Assembly (NCBI GenBank): GCA_016987375.1
Contig: PJRA01000216.1
Coordinates: 1,462,413 to 1,526,412, forward strand
DNA: 64,000 bases
Source: Brachionus koreanus
Taxonomy: Eukaryota > Rotifera > Eurotatoria > Ploima > Brachionidae
Direction: 5' to 3'
Shown: positions 1-22,851 of the stretch, in pieces
Numbering within the stretch: the stretch's first letter is position 1
How the letters are laid out: the number at the start of each line of letters is the position of its first letter
The notes under the pieces: generated by a model
What the model was told of the DNA's origin: nothing
Seen by the model: the letters and a program-made list of their open reading frames with translations, nothing else
The model's database searches: none
Program-made: the position numbers and the translations under genes

Positions 1-1164
1 ATTTGGCCGCTAAAAAATAAAAATTAATATATTATTTATTTTAGCATTTAAAATTGTAGTTTAAAATTTTATATTTTATTCTGAAAGAGCATTAGCTTCA
101 TACTGCTTTTTCTCCAACGTAGACATTACTAACTGACTTCGTAAATGCAAAAGAGATAAAAAAAAATTTGCAAAATACTTTTACATTCAAACAAAACTTC
201 AATATTTATATTTTTATTAATAATATTTTCAATTTAGATTTCAATCAAATTTTGTTTAAATTCAACTAAAATAAACATAGAATCGAGAATTTATTGTGCA
301 TTAGAAAAAACAGCAATAATATTTGTTAGGAAAATTAAGTATATAATTCACAATATCGGAAATATTAGTGATACAAACAGAAATTTAGATGAAAAAAAAT
401 GCCATTTCAATAATCCGGTTTTAAAATGAATAATATTATAGAATATTTTGCTAGTTGATTTAAAAATTTAAAAGTAAATAATTATATTGAAATTTTTTAA
501 AATTTTTATTATTGAAAAATTATAATTTTATTTAATTTTTAATCTGATTAAATTAAATTTGTTTAAATTGTTTATTATCATCATAAATCATTAACAATAC
601 AAACAGTAGCCAAAAAAAAAAGAAAAGAAACACATCAATCTATTTAGGAGAATATTAAATCATTTGAATTTTGTTAAACAAAAAAAGAAAAAAAGGAAGC
701 TAAAATTTCGAAACAAAAAAAAATTTCTAATCCTCTTGGGAGACAGTATTAAACAAAGTTATGTAAAAAAGAAATGCTCCAGATAATAGCATATATCCAG
801 ATAACATTTCTTTTTTTTCATTTAATAGATTAAAATAAAAGTGTTAATTCAATCTTTTTAAGTTTTGTTAAAATTAAATTTTAAAATATTTGTACTAAAT
901 ATCATCCCAAAAAGAAATTACACACAAGAAGAAAATGATTAAGCGTTAGGAGCTAATAGTTGACATCGCATAATCTAAACATTGAACATTATTCGATACA
1001 TAAATTGTGTCTTTTCTAGTCTATTCTAAAATCTCCTTTCACCTTCAAGACCATTTTGTTAATAAATAAATTTTTAAAATTTTTATTAAATTCCAGTATT
1101 TTTTTTTTAAAAAGAGAAAATTTACGAAAAAAGACAATTAAAATTTAAAAATTAAAAACTTGAT
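1..1164. other. Intergenic, downstream of beta-spectrin
   Basis: AT-rich sequence full of homopolymer runs, lying 3' of the beta-spectrin stop codon. I see no conserved coding stretch, RNA gene or clear repeat. The part next to 1165 presumably carries the spectrin 3' untranslated region. Confidence 0.6.
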
Positions 1165-10477
<9,313 letters not shown>

Positions 10478-13400
10478 TTTATTTTCTAACTATTTAGCTT
10501 TTTTTTTTAAATCAATACAAAACAATATAAAAAATCTAAAAATATAAATAAATAATTAGAATTCGGTTTGTGGCAAGAAACGAGCTCGAAAACCGGTTTA
10601 ATTATGTACGCTATTTTGAAATTTGTTAAAAGCTTAAACAATTAAGTCTATTGCGGACAAAACCTGTAATTTAACCTTTTGAAGAGTGTTCAAGTGAATT
10701 GTGTATGTTAAAAAAATATGTTCAGAAAGAGAGAGAGAGAGGAAAAAAATATGAAGATGATCGAAAAAAAATGAAGTTTGTCGATCAGTTAAGGGCATAC
10801 CCCCCTGTAAATAATTTCAAACACCATTTTAGAAAGTGACCAAAAAATTGTCTTCATACTGAAATCAAGATAGAAAAAAATTATTAATTTTAATTTTTTC
10901 ATAACATTTAGTACATTTAGTGATAAATTAATAAATCTATTTGAAATTGAATTACAATTTGTTCCGGCTTATAGATTAATCTGACATTTCACCAGTAAAA
11001 CCTAAATATTTCTTCTAAAATGAAACCGAATTCTCAAATTGAATGAAACGCTATTTTATTATCATAATGCTAGTCTTACTGACTATCTTGAAAGTGGAAA
11101 CCTAATTTTCGATAAATATAAATATGAAAATTCGCCAGTTGAAAATCAGTCTTAATTTTGTTTTTTGTTTATCTATGATAATTATTATTTTTTCTAATAA
11201 AAAATAAAAAAATTGATCACACTTTTCTATGATAATTTTTGATAAAATATATGGTGCTAAATTAAGGTCCATTTTTTTTTTAAATTTTCGTTATTATTTT
11301 TATTTTAATTTATATTGATATAGAGCCAAAAATACTTAAACATATAAACATAAAAAAAAATAAAATATTCATATTGATTTTGAACTTGAAAATTGTGTAT
11401 ATTTTATTCTAAATCTTAATTTACAACTATTGGCTATTTTTTATATTTCGTTCATTCTGCGTGTATCAATCATATTATTTATTTGCCTCAGAAAAGATAA
11501 ACATTGTTCTATGCTTTTTTTGTTAGCGATTTTTTTACTAGACCAATTTATTGACTTAACCTTATAAATAATTTAATACTTAGATTCATTGCCGCATTTA
11601 AGCCGTTAAAGCATTTTATCTCTGATCTTCTCTTCACCCAAAATTAGAAATAAATAATTGATAAATTAGCCGCTAAAATATACATACATTTTTTAATGCA
11701 ACTTTTTGTTTTACTCGTCAACTATAAAGATAAAAAATTAATTTAAAAAGCTAAATAAAAAAAGACTAGATAAATTTAGATATTTAGAATTTAAAATAAA
11801 TTTTTATTCTTTTAATTTTTATGAAAAAAACCCATTGAAGTAGTTAACTAACGCTTGAAATAGCTAAAAAATGAATCACCAAAAACCAGGTGAATACAGC
11901 TAAAAAGGAAAAAAAAAGCACGTTTAGAAAAAAACTTTCTGGTTTTTGCTAATCACTCACAAGGAATAAAAATGGAGTTTATACATTCGGAGTGCAAAAA
12001 CGCTATTTTACTATTTTATGTTGAATTCTTCATATTTTGAAAGCATAATTTTTCGATTTTAATATAATAAATATATTTTGCTCCCAACGTCTAATAAAAA
12101 TAATAATAATAATAAAGATAAAAATGAGCTAAAAAGTATTATACTTTATTTTTCAAATTTTATTTTTTAATCTAAAATTAAATTTAAATTTCCAAGTTTA
12201 TTTAAAAAAATACAGCTAAAAGCTACACTAAATTAATTGCTGCAATCATAAGATGTATTTTAGGCTGTAATACATGCTTAGCTTTCAAGAGGAAAAATCA
12301 TAAAACTTGGATTCATGTAATTTCATAAATAAAGCTTATATTTGTAATGCTGTAATATTTTATGCTTAATTAAATATTGTCTAAATTAAATTAAGTAAAA
12401 TCTTATGCAGATTAAAATGAATTAAATTATTAATTCACGAAAAAAAAAACAAATACTAAAATTTAAAAATCAAAAATGGAACTTTGTTGCCGCGTTTTCA
12501 ATTAGATAGATGGCTAAAAACAAAACTCTTTAAAATAAAATGAAAATTAATAACTAGATTATTCACAGGTAAAATTAGAAAACAATAAAGCTGCACTTGA
12601 AGTCATAAAATTTTTAGCTTACACAAATTAAAACCTTATCTTTAGTCTTATGCATTTAACTTTTCCAAAATTGGAAAATTTGTATTGTGAAATTTTAAAC
12701 TTACTACGCTTGTCGAGTCATTAGTTGTGCGTTTATTAATTAAAAAAGTTAATTTCAAAAAAAATTTTTGATATATTTTACTGTTGGATGATAGTTGAAA
12801 ATTAACATAGACTAAAATAACACAAATAGTTTTATAATTACTTATTGTTATTGGTGAATTATCTTCGTTAAAACATCTAAAAGGCTTTGTTTAAATGAAA
12901 GATTAAAATTTTTGTAGTGAAGCAATACTGAGAGCGAAATAAATGTTTGACCTATAAAATAAAAAAAGATTTTGCCGGATATACGCGGACTTTGCCGAAT
13001 CCAAGCTTCTTACTGCTTTGAGTTAATCTAATCGCAAACAGATTTATCGATGTTTGTTCATTGTTTTAGACTAGAATTTGTTTATAGGTCAAATTCTTTA
13101 CTAGTGAGTGAGAAGAAGATAATTGAAAATCTAGTGGAAGATTAATCGACGATTCCTAGCCGATCAGGAGTAAAAGTGGCCTATTAGAAATAGTCGAGAG
13201 TAGCAAATAAAGCAGATAAATCAAATATTTTCTTAGCCTAAAGATTGCTAAAATAAAAACGAATTAATAACACAAACGGATCATTTGAGCTCAATCATAA
13301 AATTATCTATTTACCATAATGTATACACAAATTTTTTAAACAGTAAATCATACTTTTGTATAATTTAATTATTTATATTAATAAAAAATAATGAAAAAAA

Positions 13401-16400
13401 AAGTTTTTCGCTTTAATTAATCATTTATCTCCCCCTCAATGTTATTAATTTGAAAGGTGTTTTAAACACCAAAGCAGGTAAAAACTTAGTAGATACATGG
13501 CTCAAAATTTGTCTTGAATTTGAATCTTGCTTATTCAATTAGATGCTTATTTATATATATATATTAAAATTACCAAATTCTCTTATCGTCTTATTTGAAA
13601 TATCGTTTAGTTTTATCTAAATTTTAAAATTTGATTACTAAACTATTTTTTTTTTCTAGTTTAAGAAAAGTGAAATTCACCAAAATTTATCATCGTCTAT
13701 TTGCTACATTTGATTTTAATTAAATTTTTAAAAGATCGATAGCCAAAAATCATCGTTTTGATAGATTCAAATTTAATTATTAGTAATCAATTGTTGTTTT
13801 GAAATCATTTCTTATTGATTCTTTAGAACCATACGCTTTCAATTATAAATTAATTCATGAATAACCTATTGATTTCGTGCTATCAGCAGCGACTAAATCG
13901 GCTTTTTTTTTTAATAGTTTCTAAAATGTAAATATTTATTAAAATAATTTAAATAAGATTTACTTTTCTTTATTGAAAAAAAAAAATATTAAAAAAAATA
14001 AATTAATCATAAATAAAAAGATAAATTTTAAAGCTAAATTTAAGACATATCAAAACAAATTAAGTTGATATGCAAGATAAAATAACAGCTAAATTCAAAT
14101 AAAAAATCCAAAAACCATGCTACTGTTAAAAAACTCTCAATATCTTCATTATTTTTCAAAACTAATTATCCAAATTATTGGATATTAATATCATATTACT
14201 ATTTTTCTAATAAAGATTTTTTGGTGGCCCAAAATTAAACTAAAAATTAGAAGTAAGCTTTTTGATATTAAAATTAAAAACTGATTAATGAAAACGATCA
14301 AAAATAAGACTTAAAATGCAAATAATGCAGACTTAAAGTACTTTGGCCAAGTTTCTGATGCCCACGATAGAGGTTGTAAGTTAAGACGAAAACTTTAAAG
14401 CAGCGCCATTATGATGATTGAATCTTTTTTAATTAGTTGACATAGAAACAAATTATAAAATCTTTTCATATTGAAAAAAGGTAATATTAAATAAAAATCA
14501 ATATTTGCTTGTTAGGTAGCGCTTCTAAGCCAAAATTTCTTCTGAATAACCCACTCTAAGCTAATTTTGATTTCAATCTATTAACATATGATAAAAATGA
14601 ACTTTACTTCTACATAAGATAATTGAACTAGATTAGCAGACTTTTCTATTTATGAGGAATCCTCTGGTGATTTAATTATATTGAAACTTAAGCCATTTTG
14701 TTGTTGTTGTTGATGATAATTTTGTTTGCTTTACAATTCGAAATTTGATATAAATTTTTATTTATTTAGACAATTTTAAATATTATTTTAATTCAAATCG
14801 AATTTTGATAAATCTTAGTATATCAATTTCCGATTTTTTGTTTTGACCATTTTTAACCATTTTTAAAAATATTTAATCACTTAATTTATCGATTTTTGGA
14901 CTTGTAAATTAAATATTTAATTTTACAAATAGTCTGTAAACAAAATTTTTTCCTCTTTTTTGTTAATTCAGCTAACGATTTTGAATGCTTAGTTAATTTG
15001 AGCATAGATTTTTTAATTGAGAATGAATATTGATTTTTTTGTATTGTGCCCAGTACAAAATTGACTAGATGTTAGTAACAAAATTAGCCCGGATGATTGA
15101 TGAAAAAGCATATTAAAATTCGTGAGTAGCTATTAAAAAAAAAGCCGATTTGTTTGCCTTTAAGCAAATCATGCATCAAAAATTCTGTTGAGAAAAAGTT
15201 CTTTTTAAAGTTTTTTACAATTAATGAATGTCAAAAACAGCTCACATAGTCAGATAACAATTGTCTTGTTGTGTATTTAAGAATTTTGTTCTTAATGGAA
15301 ATAGTTAGAATCATGTATATTTTTAATTAAAATTTGATAAAAATCATGAAAAGGAAGAATGATTTATGGAGGCCAATATTTATAAACAAAATTGTTTTTC
15401 TTATTGAATATTGTAGAGGCTATTTAGTCTAGTGGTCTTAAAGTTTTAAACCAAATAGTACTCTATTAATCATTAATAAAAATCTACATCGCACAAGTAA
15501 AACTAAAATATGACTGCAATTATAGAATGAAATTTAAAAAATGTTTATTTTTTTGTTCACTAATTCATTCATAAATAATTAAACTTGAATTTAAAATTGG
15601 ATAAAATAGCTTTTTTATTAGTACACTTAAAGATCTTGTTAAAATAATTCATTTAAATCATCAAAATTTAAAAAACAGAGTTTTTTAATTAATTTTTAAT
15701 CTAATTTAACTTTTTATTTTTGTCAACTTTAGATTTGCTTAGTCTAATTAAACTTGTTCTATGTTTCGCATTTCTAATATTACAATTTAAAGAAAAGGAA
15801 TGTACCGCCCTATGATTCCTAAAGCAAAATATTATTTATAGTATTCCTCAAAAAAAAATTCAATTGTTTTTATTATTAAGCTATAATTAAATTTTACTTT
15901 TACTCAAATTACTTAAAATTTTATTTTTTTTTGAAACTTTTTTAAAATATTCCTAATTAACAAACAATTTTAAAGATTTTGATTTTAACCAAATTTGACA
16001 ACTCATCATATTAAAAATCTTAATCTCAACTTATAAAAATATTATATGTATTGAAATAATTTACAACTTTTATTTGTTTTTCTTTGCTTTTTAATTTAAT
16101 CTTATTTGATGAGAACAGATCGATAAAATATTTTAATTTTTCCTTATAGAACATAGCAGAATAAAATTGTACTAGTCATAAAATTTCCATAAATTTTCAA
16201 ATATACATTAATTTCGGTTTATTTAAAATAATTCTATTGAAACGTCAAGAATTCCCTGGGGCAATAAAATGAAATGAAGACGAGTTGTGTGAGTTATGTT
16301 CAAGCTGAATTGTTTTCTCTTATCTATTGTAAGATCTTTAATAGGAGTCAACTTAGAAAAAAAATTTGAATCAATTTCGATTCAAATAAATATGATACCA

Positions 16401-18763
16401 TTTATGTGTTTTTTTCTCAATTTAAATATTTATTCAATTAAGCTAGCTAGCCACAAATTTAATATTTTCAAATTCAAAAACTTAATTACAAATCTAGTCG
16501 CATCTAGTTAAACACTCAAAAAAATGAATTTAGTTAAATCTGGATGAATAATTATTATTCTTTATTGATATAAGTTAACTTTCTTCACTAATAATAAATT
16601 AAAATTTCGGGTTTTTGATATTTTCAGATAGAATTAATAGCCTGATTTAATCCTTAAATGAATTCCTTATTTTTTAAATTAATTTGAAGAATTTTGTAAT
16701 TTAAAAAAAATATTGACTAATCTAATAAAAAATATTTTGAATCCTTGAATGACTTTTTTGTTGTTTTAAAAGCTATCCAAATCTTAAAAAAAATTAATCG
16801 GGATTAATAAAAATAATTTAAAAACAAAAATATGGATTATTCTTCTAAATAAACAATCACTTATATATAATCTTGTATATCATTGAATTAGATTAGATTT
16901 AATAATGAATTTTTCTGATGCAGCGCTGTTCTTAACCAAAATAAATTCATTAATTTGTTTATTTTTTATTACAAAAGATAATCAGTGAAAAAATAGATGT
17001 TTTTCTTTAATTTAATTTTGAAGTCATCGACAATTTAATCACTGAATACTAAAAGATTTTCAGGTCATTTGTAATATAATCTTATAATTCTAAATTTCGT
17101 TGAGTATTAAACGAAAAAAATCTAGCTTTGTCATCATTATCTTAAAAATATTACTAGTAAAAGTACATATTTTTCAAATATCAGGAAACAATTCTTGAAG
17201 ATAATCGAGAAAATGAATTTTCTGGGAGCATTAAGGATCAGATCTCAAATGAAGTTGAAATTTGTTAAAAATAATAGTAAAGTTTATCTCATGGATCTCA
17301 AATCATATATATTGATTTGCAAAAATTTTGCTAATGTCGTAAAAATTGTTCTAAGCTTCATTTAATTCAATCAAAAAGCAAGTAAACAATTTCTTCTATA
17401 AAAAATATTTTCACTTTTGGAGGCAGGTGTACATGCCAGTCACATTTAAATGACGCTGGTCTTTTCAAAAATGATCATATTGGCTTAATTAAAATCTCAA
17501 ATTATGAATCGAAAATAAATCCTGAAAATGTTACCGACTTGATAAACTTAAATAGAATCTTTAAAAAAAGAGGTTATTTCTGATCCATCGAAAATCGATA
17601 ACAATAAATGCAAAAATACAACTGGATTTAATAATAGAAAATTGTAACTATCTTTACGAATGGAGGATTCACAAGTGCGTACAAATTCACAAACACTTGC
17701 TATTTGTCTCTTTTGGCTTAAAACTGTAATGACTCAAAGTGTATTTAAGTCTAATTTTGGACTAAATGAAAAAGTTGATATTGTTCGATATTGTGAGCAA
17801 GTATGGATGACTCTTTTAGCAAATTTGGTTCCAGGATTCTTAGGTTTAGATGTTTTACAAAGATCTGAATGTGTCAAGATACTTAAATAGCTAATACTGT
17901 TCACATATTTAGTTTTTTTTAAATGATGCCAAAATTATAAAAAAAATATGATTTAAATTGGATAATACATTAGAAAAATTTTAAGAAGTAGTGTTGTTAT
18001 TTTGCTTGATAAATTTTTTAAAGATTCTCTATTGATTTTTTTATAGGGAAAAAATTGAAAAGGAGTTATTAAGCAAATCATTCTTGAACGGTAGCATGGT
18101 GAAATCTAGAAGCTTTAAATGGTTTATTTAAAGAATCATTCAGACCATTAGGTCAGATTCAAAATTCAATGCTTAAGCCTATTATGATGGATTTTAAAAA
18201 TTTGCTGTTGTTTTAATTATCAATTTTTTCATTCAAAAATATCTGACTGAGAAAATGGACTTGAAATCAAAGTTAAATAAGGTCAATGAACTAGAAAAAT
18301 TTATAAATTGTCTGATTTTTTTAATTCAGCTGAATTATTTGTTTAATTGAAAAAAAGTTTCTAACTAATTTCAAAGAATTTATTTTATAATAATTTAGAA
18401 CTAGATTCGTGCTAATTTATTAAAAATTTAATATTTATTAAAAAATTAATTAAAAATTAAAAATAAAAATAAATATTAAAAATAAATCTGCCATTCATAT
18501 GATATGGCAATTTTTCTAATAATTTAAGTTAAAGTTTTAAGAGAAATCTTTCTAGTCAAAAGTAGATTATATCAGCATGACGCTAATCTTTTTTTTCTGT
18601 TAAAGCTATTTTACTTTATTCCAACTTTATTCCAAATATTATAAGCTTCAAAATAGATTTTTCAATCATTAGTTGTAAACTTTGGGGATCGAAAAGCTCT
18701 TAAATACAACAACCTCTTTTATTAAAATAAGTCTTAAAATAAAAATATTCTTATAATACAAAA
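10478..18763. other. Long gene-poor region
   Basis: About 8.3 kb between the beta-spectrin start and the ACSS stop. It is extremely AT-rich, with short microsatellites such as GA near 10729, AAT near 12100 and GTT near 14700. The only coding-like traces are around 17400-17890 and are described separately. I found no convincing gene, tRNA or intact mobile element. The part nearest 10478 should include the spectrin promoter and 5' untranslated region, but I cannot point to a core element. Confidence 0.55.
17413..17890 (+). pseudogene. Decayed nuclear-receptor ligand-binding-domain-like pieces
   Basis: Two coding-like pieces lie close together. The first (about 17413-17582) reads LLEAGVHASHI, then after a stop or frame change NDAGLFKNDHIGLIKIS. 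This resembles the helix 4-5 region of NR1-type receptors (LLKAG...LF...D....). The second (17660-17890) is an open 76-residue frame ending in LLANLVPGFLGLDVLQRSECVKILK. It resembles the helix 3-4 signature (FAK-IPGF-L-DQ-LLK). In a real domain the second piece would precede the first, so this would be a rearranged or duplicated pseudogene. The match is by eye only and could be chance. Confidence 0.3.
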
Positions 18764-21042
18764 CTAATTCATTTTTTTAAGCTTTTTATATTTTTCAACT
18801 ATTTCATCCATCAAAGAAGGATCGAACAAAGTTGATGTATCTCCCATTTCATCAAACTTGTCTGTAGCTATTTTTCTTAGTAGACGTCTCATAATTTTAC
18901 CAGATCGAGTTTTAGGCAAATTAGAAACAAACTTAAACATTGATAAATTAATTTTGATTTTTTTTTATTAAAAATTACCAAAAAATAGTGGGGCACAGCA
19001 TATCCAGCAATCTTAGACTTAACTAGCATTTTTAGCTCTTTTATAATTTGTTCTTCATTAAAATCATTATCTTGTCTGAGTGTAACAAAAGCAAAGATTC
19101 CTTCTCCTAAAGTTTCATGCGGAAATCCTACCACTGCCGATTCTGAAATATGATGACTTTCGTCAAGCACGTCCTCGACCTCGGCTGTACCAATTCTGTG
19201 ACCACTAACATTGATAACATCATCCACACGACCAGTTATTTGAAAATGACGATCGTTGTCAACATGCGCACCATCACCAGTAAAATAATATCCCGGATAA
19301 GGTCTTAAATATGTGTCTATAAAACGCTGATGATCACCATAAATGGTTCTTGCCATACTTGGCCATGGACTTTTGATGCATAATACACCTTCATTATTTT
19401 TAATTTCTTTTTCATTTCCCTTTTAAATAAATTTTTTAGAAAAAATTAAAAATATTCAATGCCAAACTTTTTCATCTAGAAGAACAGCATCAATCCCAAA
19501 AAATGGCCTCATAGCCATAGCTGGTTTTATTTGGTCATTTTTGCCACAAGGTAATGGAGCAATCATTAGACTTCCAGTTTCAGTTTGCCACCAAGTGTCA
19601 ATTATTTTGCAACGCTTATGCCCAACTACTTCATGATACCAATGCCAAGCTTCATGATTGATAGGTTCTCCAACAGAACCTAACAGCTTCAAACTAGAAA
19701 GATCATAGTTTTTCAGCCATTCATCGCCATTTTTTATCAATAAACGTATTGATGTTGGAGCAATGTACAATTGATTGATCTTAAGTCTTTGAATTGTTTC
19801 CCAATAACGACTAGGATTTGGATAGATAGGAGAACTCTCAAATAAAACGGTAGTTCCTCCATTGCACAATGGAGCATAAACAATGTATGTATGTCCTGTA
19901 ATCCAGCCAACATCGGCTAAACAGCCAAATACATCATCTTTTTCATAATTAAAAGCTATCTTTAAAAAGAATCTTATTTTAAATTTCAAAAAATAAAATT
20001 TCTTTAGATAACTTGATGACTAAAAGCGGATTGCAGAATATAACCAGCTTGAGCATGTACAAGACCTTTTGGTTTACCAGTACTACCTGATGTATATAAC
20101 ATAAACAACGGATCATTGGCATCCATTATTTCAGGCTCACATTCGGAAGAATATTGATCTAAAACATCATCAATTACAATGTCTTTTTCGCTATTCAATT
20201 CAAATTTATTCAAGGTTCTTTTATAAACTAGCACATTTTTAACTGATGGACATTGTTTAACAGCCTCATCTACAGTTTGTTTTAAATTAATGATTTTTCC
20301 CGCTCTTACCGCTTGATTTGCTGTTATTACAATTTTACAAGAGGCTAGATAAATTTCATTTAGTTTAAACTTAAATTCTTAAAACTTGATTCATTTATTC
20401 TACCATCATTTATTCTGGAAGCTAAAGAATCGGATGAAAAACCTGCAAAAACAATACTATGTAAAGCCCCAATGCGTACACAAGCCATCATACATGCAAC
20501 TGTCATTGAACATGTTGGCATATAAAAAGCAACTCTATCTCCCTTTTTAACTCCACAAGATTTCAACAAATTTGCCATTTGGTTCATCATTTTATATAGC
20601 TGTCTAAAAATACAAGATTCTATAAAAAGCAAAAATTATTAAAATTTTACTCATAAGTAACTGATTCGTGAGAGCCTGGCTCATCTTTTTCCCATATTAA
20701 AGCAACTTTATTTGGGTTTTTTTGATAATGGCGGTCTACACAGTTAACTGATACATTCAATTTTCCGTCTAAAAACCATTGAGAATTGTATTTTTCTAAG
20801 TCACCGAATTTTGAACCATTGTTTACTTTACTAAATGGTTTAAACCAATCGAGACGGTTTTTGGCCAAAGTTGCCCAAAAATGATCAGAATTTTCGACGC
20901 TATATTTGTGAAGATCTTCATAGCTTTTAATGGTCTTTGGAAATTCATTCAATTCCGGAAATTTTGCAGACAAAAAAGTGCGCAATTGAATTTGATTAAA
21001 ATTTGAGCCTATTTTATTTCTAATACACTTCAATTTTAGCAT
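18764..21042 (-). CDS. Acetyl-CoA synthetase, mitochondrial type (ACSS1-like), 6 exons
   Basis: AMP-forming acetate-CoA ligase that makes acetyl-CoA from acetate, ATP and CoA. Exons are 21042-20651, 20603-20404, 20344-20013, 19959-19468, 19419-18979 and 18931-18764, giving 674 residues in frame with introns of 47-59 bp. The first about 25 residues are basic and hydroxylated with almost no acidic residues, like a mitochondrial targeting peptide, which favours ACSS1 over the cytosolic ACSS2. Adenylate-forming motifs appear in order: [11 protein letters not shown] (281-291), [26 protein letters not shown] and [11 protein letters not shown]. The last contains Lys631, equivalent to the catalytic, acetylation-regulated lysine. 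Human ACSS1 is about 689 residues, so the model looks complete. Two introns (19960-20012 and 19420-19467) have weak GTT-type donors but give the only conserved joins. Confidence 0.93.
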
Positions 21043-21601
21043 CTTGATTTAAAACCAGTTTTTTTTTTTATAAAATTTTATTAAAAATTGAATTTTTTTT
21101 TTGCAAAATTTTATTCTATTTAGAACGCTTTAATATTTTTGGGTTTTAATATATAGAAAAATAAAATGTTTGCTCGTTTTTAATAGAAAATCTTGTTTTA
21201 GAGTTATTTTAGGAATATATTTAAAAAATTATAAATTTAATTTTCTTTGAGATAAATTGACAATCGGTCAAGTATCTCTAAATAAAAGGGCTTTTTATTG
21301 TGTACGTATTAAATACCATATTTTATCTTATTGATAAAAAAATTATACGAAACACGCCTTTTTTCACATAAAGACATTTGAGACTGAACGATAGTTTAGT
21401 TTAATTCTGTTTTTTTGTTTTAAATTATAATAAAAGGTATATTTCAAATTCTATATTTCTTTTTCAATAAATAAAAATATTCGAAAAAGAATTTTTTAAT
21501 GTCTGTATTTTTTATTAATTTAATTAATTTGATTTAATTTAAAAATAATTATAATTCAAATTTATAAAAGAGAAATAAAAAAAATCTAATTATTTTCTTT
21601 A
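21043..21601. other. Intergenic
   Basis: About 560 bp between the ACSS start and the stop of the next minus-strand gene. It is AT-rich with homopolymer runs. It should contain the ACSS promoter and the downstream gene's polyadenylation region, but I recognise no specific signal. Confidence 0.5.
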
Positions 21602-22606
21602 TCAATTAAAAGAGCTTTTTTCTATACCAAATAAGGAAGATGAATCAAAATCGACAACGACTCCTGATTTATTAAAATCAAATTCTAATAGTTCACCCTT
21701 TTCTATCAAGCTATCGTAAAAATGCTCCAAGTATTTTAGATCCAATTCATGTAAGAGAACACTTTGGTGCCAATCAATTGAAACTTTAAAAATTAATTTC
21801 TCTGCTAGATGCTCAGATTGAGTCAAATCTTCTTCATTTGGCTGAATGGCCAAGAATTCACTTGAATAATTGATATCATTTTTAGCTGCCAAAATAGACA
21901 TAAGACTTAAATTATTGATTATTAGCTTAATGAAATAAAACTTTAAAATAATAATTTGATAACGTTTATCTAAAGTGTTCATTTGATTTTTTAGCTGTTC
22001 GATTTTTGATAAATTGATGTAAATTTCTCTCAAACCAGCAAAACTACTAAGACCATCAAATTCTGATCTAAAAAATACAATTTCTGAATTAAAAACTTTT
22101 TCTGGAATCGAAATTTGGCCCATTCTTTTATTTAAAACATTTTCGATTGAATTCAAAAAGATTTTGTTCGTTTTTAATTTTTCGAAAAAATCTTTAAAAG
22201 AAAACACTTCCTCAAAGTTGACAACTATTTGAATAGAATCCACATTTTCAAAAAAATATTCAAGCTGTTTGGCAGTCAATTTTGACTTGCTTAAGTTAAG
22301 CAAAAGAAAATGTTTCGCAATATTGTCACTAATTATCTGGTCATTTTTTAGAACATTAATTAGTTTTTCTGCGGCCTTTTTCTCAATAGACTCGATTGAA
22401 TTGAAATATTTGTTTAAATAAAAATTAGTGACTATTGATTCTTTGAGAAGATTTAATTGTTCATCTATTTTTCGATCATATTCAATATTTATTTTTGTTG
22501 GAGTTTTGTTTGAAAAATAATTTACAAAAAAAGGATGAAAACTAAACGTAGAATCAGTCTTCAAATCTCTAAATTTTTCGATTAATTTTTTAGTAACCAT
22601 TTGCAA
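21602..22606 (-). CDS. Uncharacterised 334-residue protein, single exon
   Basis: An uninterrupted frame of 334 codons starting MQMVTKK. I do not recognise the family. The protein is soluble-looking, with no signal peptide or membrane segment. It is rich in Leu, Lys, Phe and Asn and apparently mostly helical, with short amphipathic stretches such as KIDEQLNLLKESIV and KIEQLKNQMNTLDKRY. The C-terminus is acidic and beta-like (LLEFDFNKSGVVVDFDSSS). It sits 245 bp downstream of the RPB4 stop on the same strand. The length of the frame in DNA this AT-rich argues that it is real. The N-terminus could extend if there is an upstream exon, though the ATG at 22606 has no in-frame competitor nearby. Confidence 0.75.
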   Translation of the reverse strand: MQMVTKKLIEKFRDLKTDSTFSFHPFFVNYFSNKTPTKINIEYDRKIDEQLNLLKESIVTNFYLNKYFNSIESIEKKAAEKLINVLKNDQIISDNIAKHFLLLNLSKSKLTAKQLEYFFENVDSIQIVVNFEEVFSFKDFFEKLKTNKIFLNSIENVLNKRMGQISIPEKVFNSEIVFFRSEFDGLSSFAGLREIYINLSKIEQLKNQMNTLDKRYQIIILKFYFIKLIINNLSLMSILAAKNDINYSSEFLAIQPNEEDLTQSEHLAEKLIFKVSIDWHQSVLLHELDLKYLEHFYDSLIEKGELLEFDFNKSGVVVDFDSSSLFGIEKSSFN

Positions 22607-22851
22607 AATATAAGAAACAAAATTTGTTATATCTTTTAAAATGTGTCTTATAATTCTAAAAATAATTCAAAATTTTTTTCTTTCATTATCTAATTATAGA
22701 TTTAATTTGGTATTTTTTTTATAAAAAATTTTCAGCTAAAACAAATAATTTTATTTATTAATTACAAAAATTTTAAATTTAGCTTTATTAGCTGTAAAAA
22801 AAAGCATCATTAAATTTATAACCAAGTGTTTTATTTTTACATATCTATAAA

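Noticed and set aside
10729..10743. GA microsatellite, and similar AAT and GTT runs elsewhere
   Set aside because: Short simple repeats without special context.
16296..16511. 71-codon frame in the gene-poor region
   Set aside because: Composition (Phe, Ile, Asn, Lys) matches random AT-rich translation; no recognisable segment.
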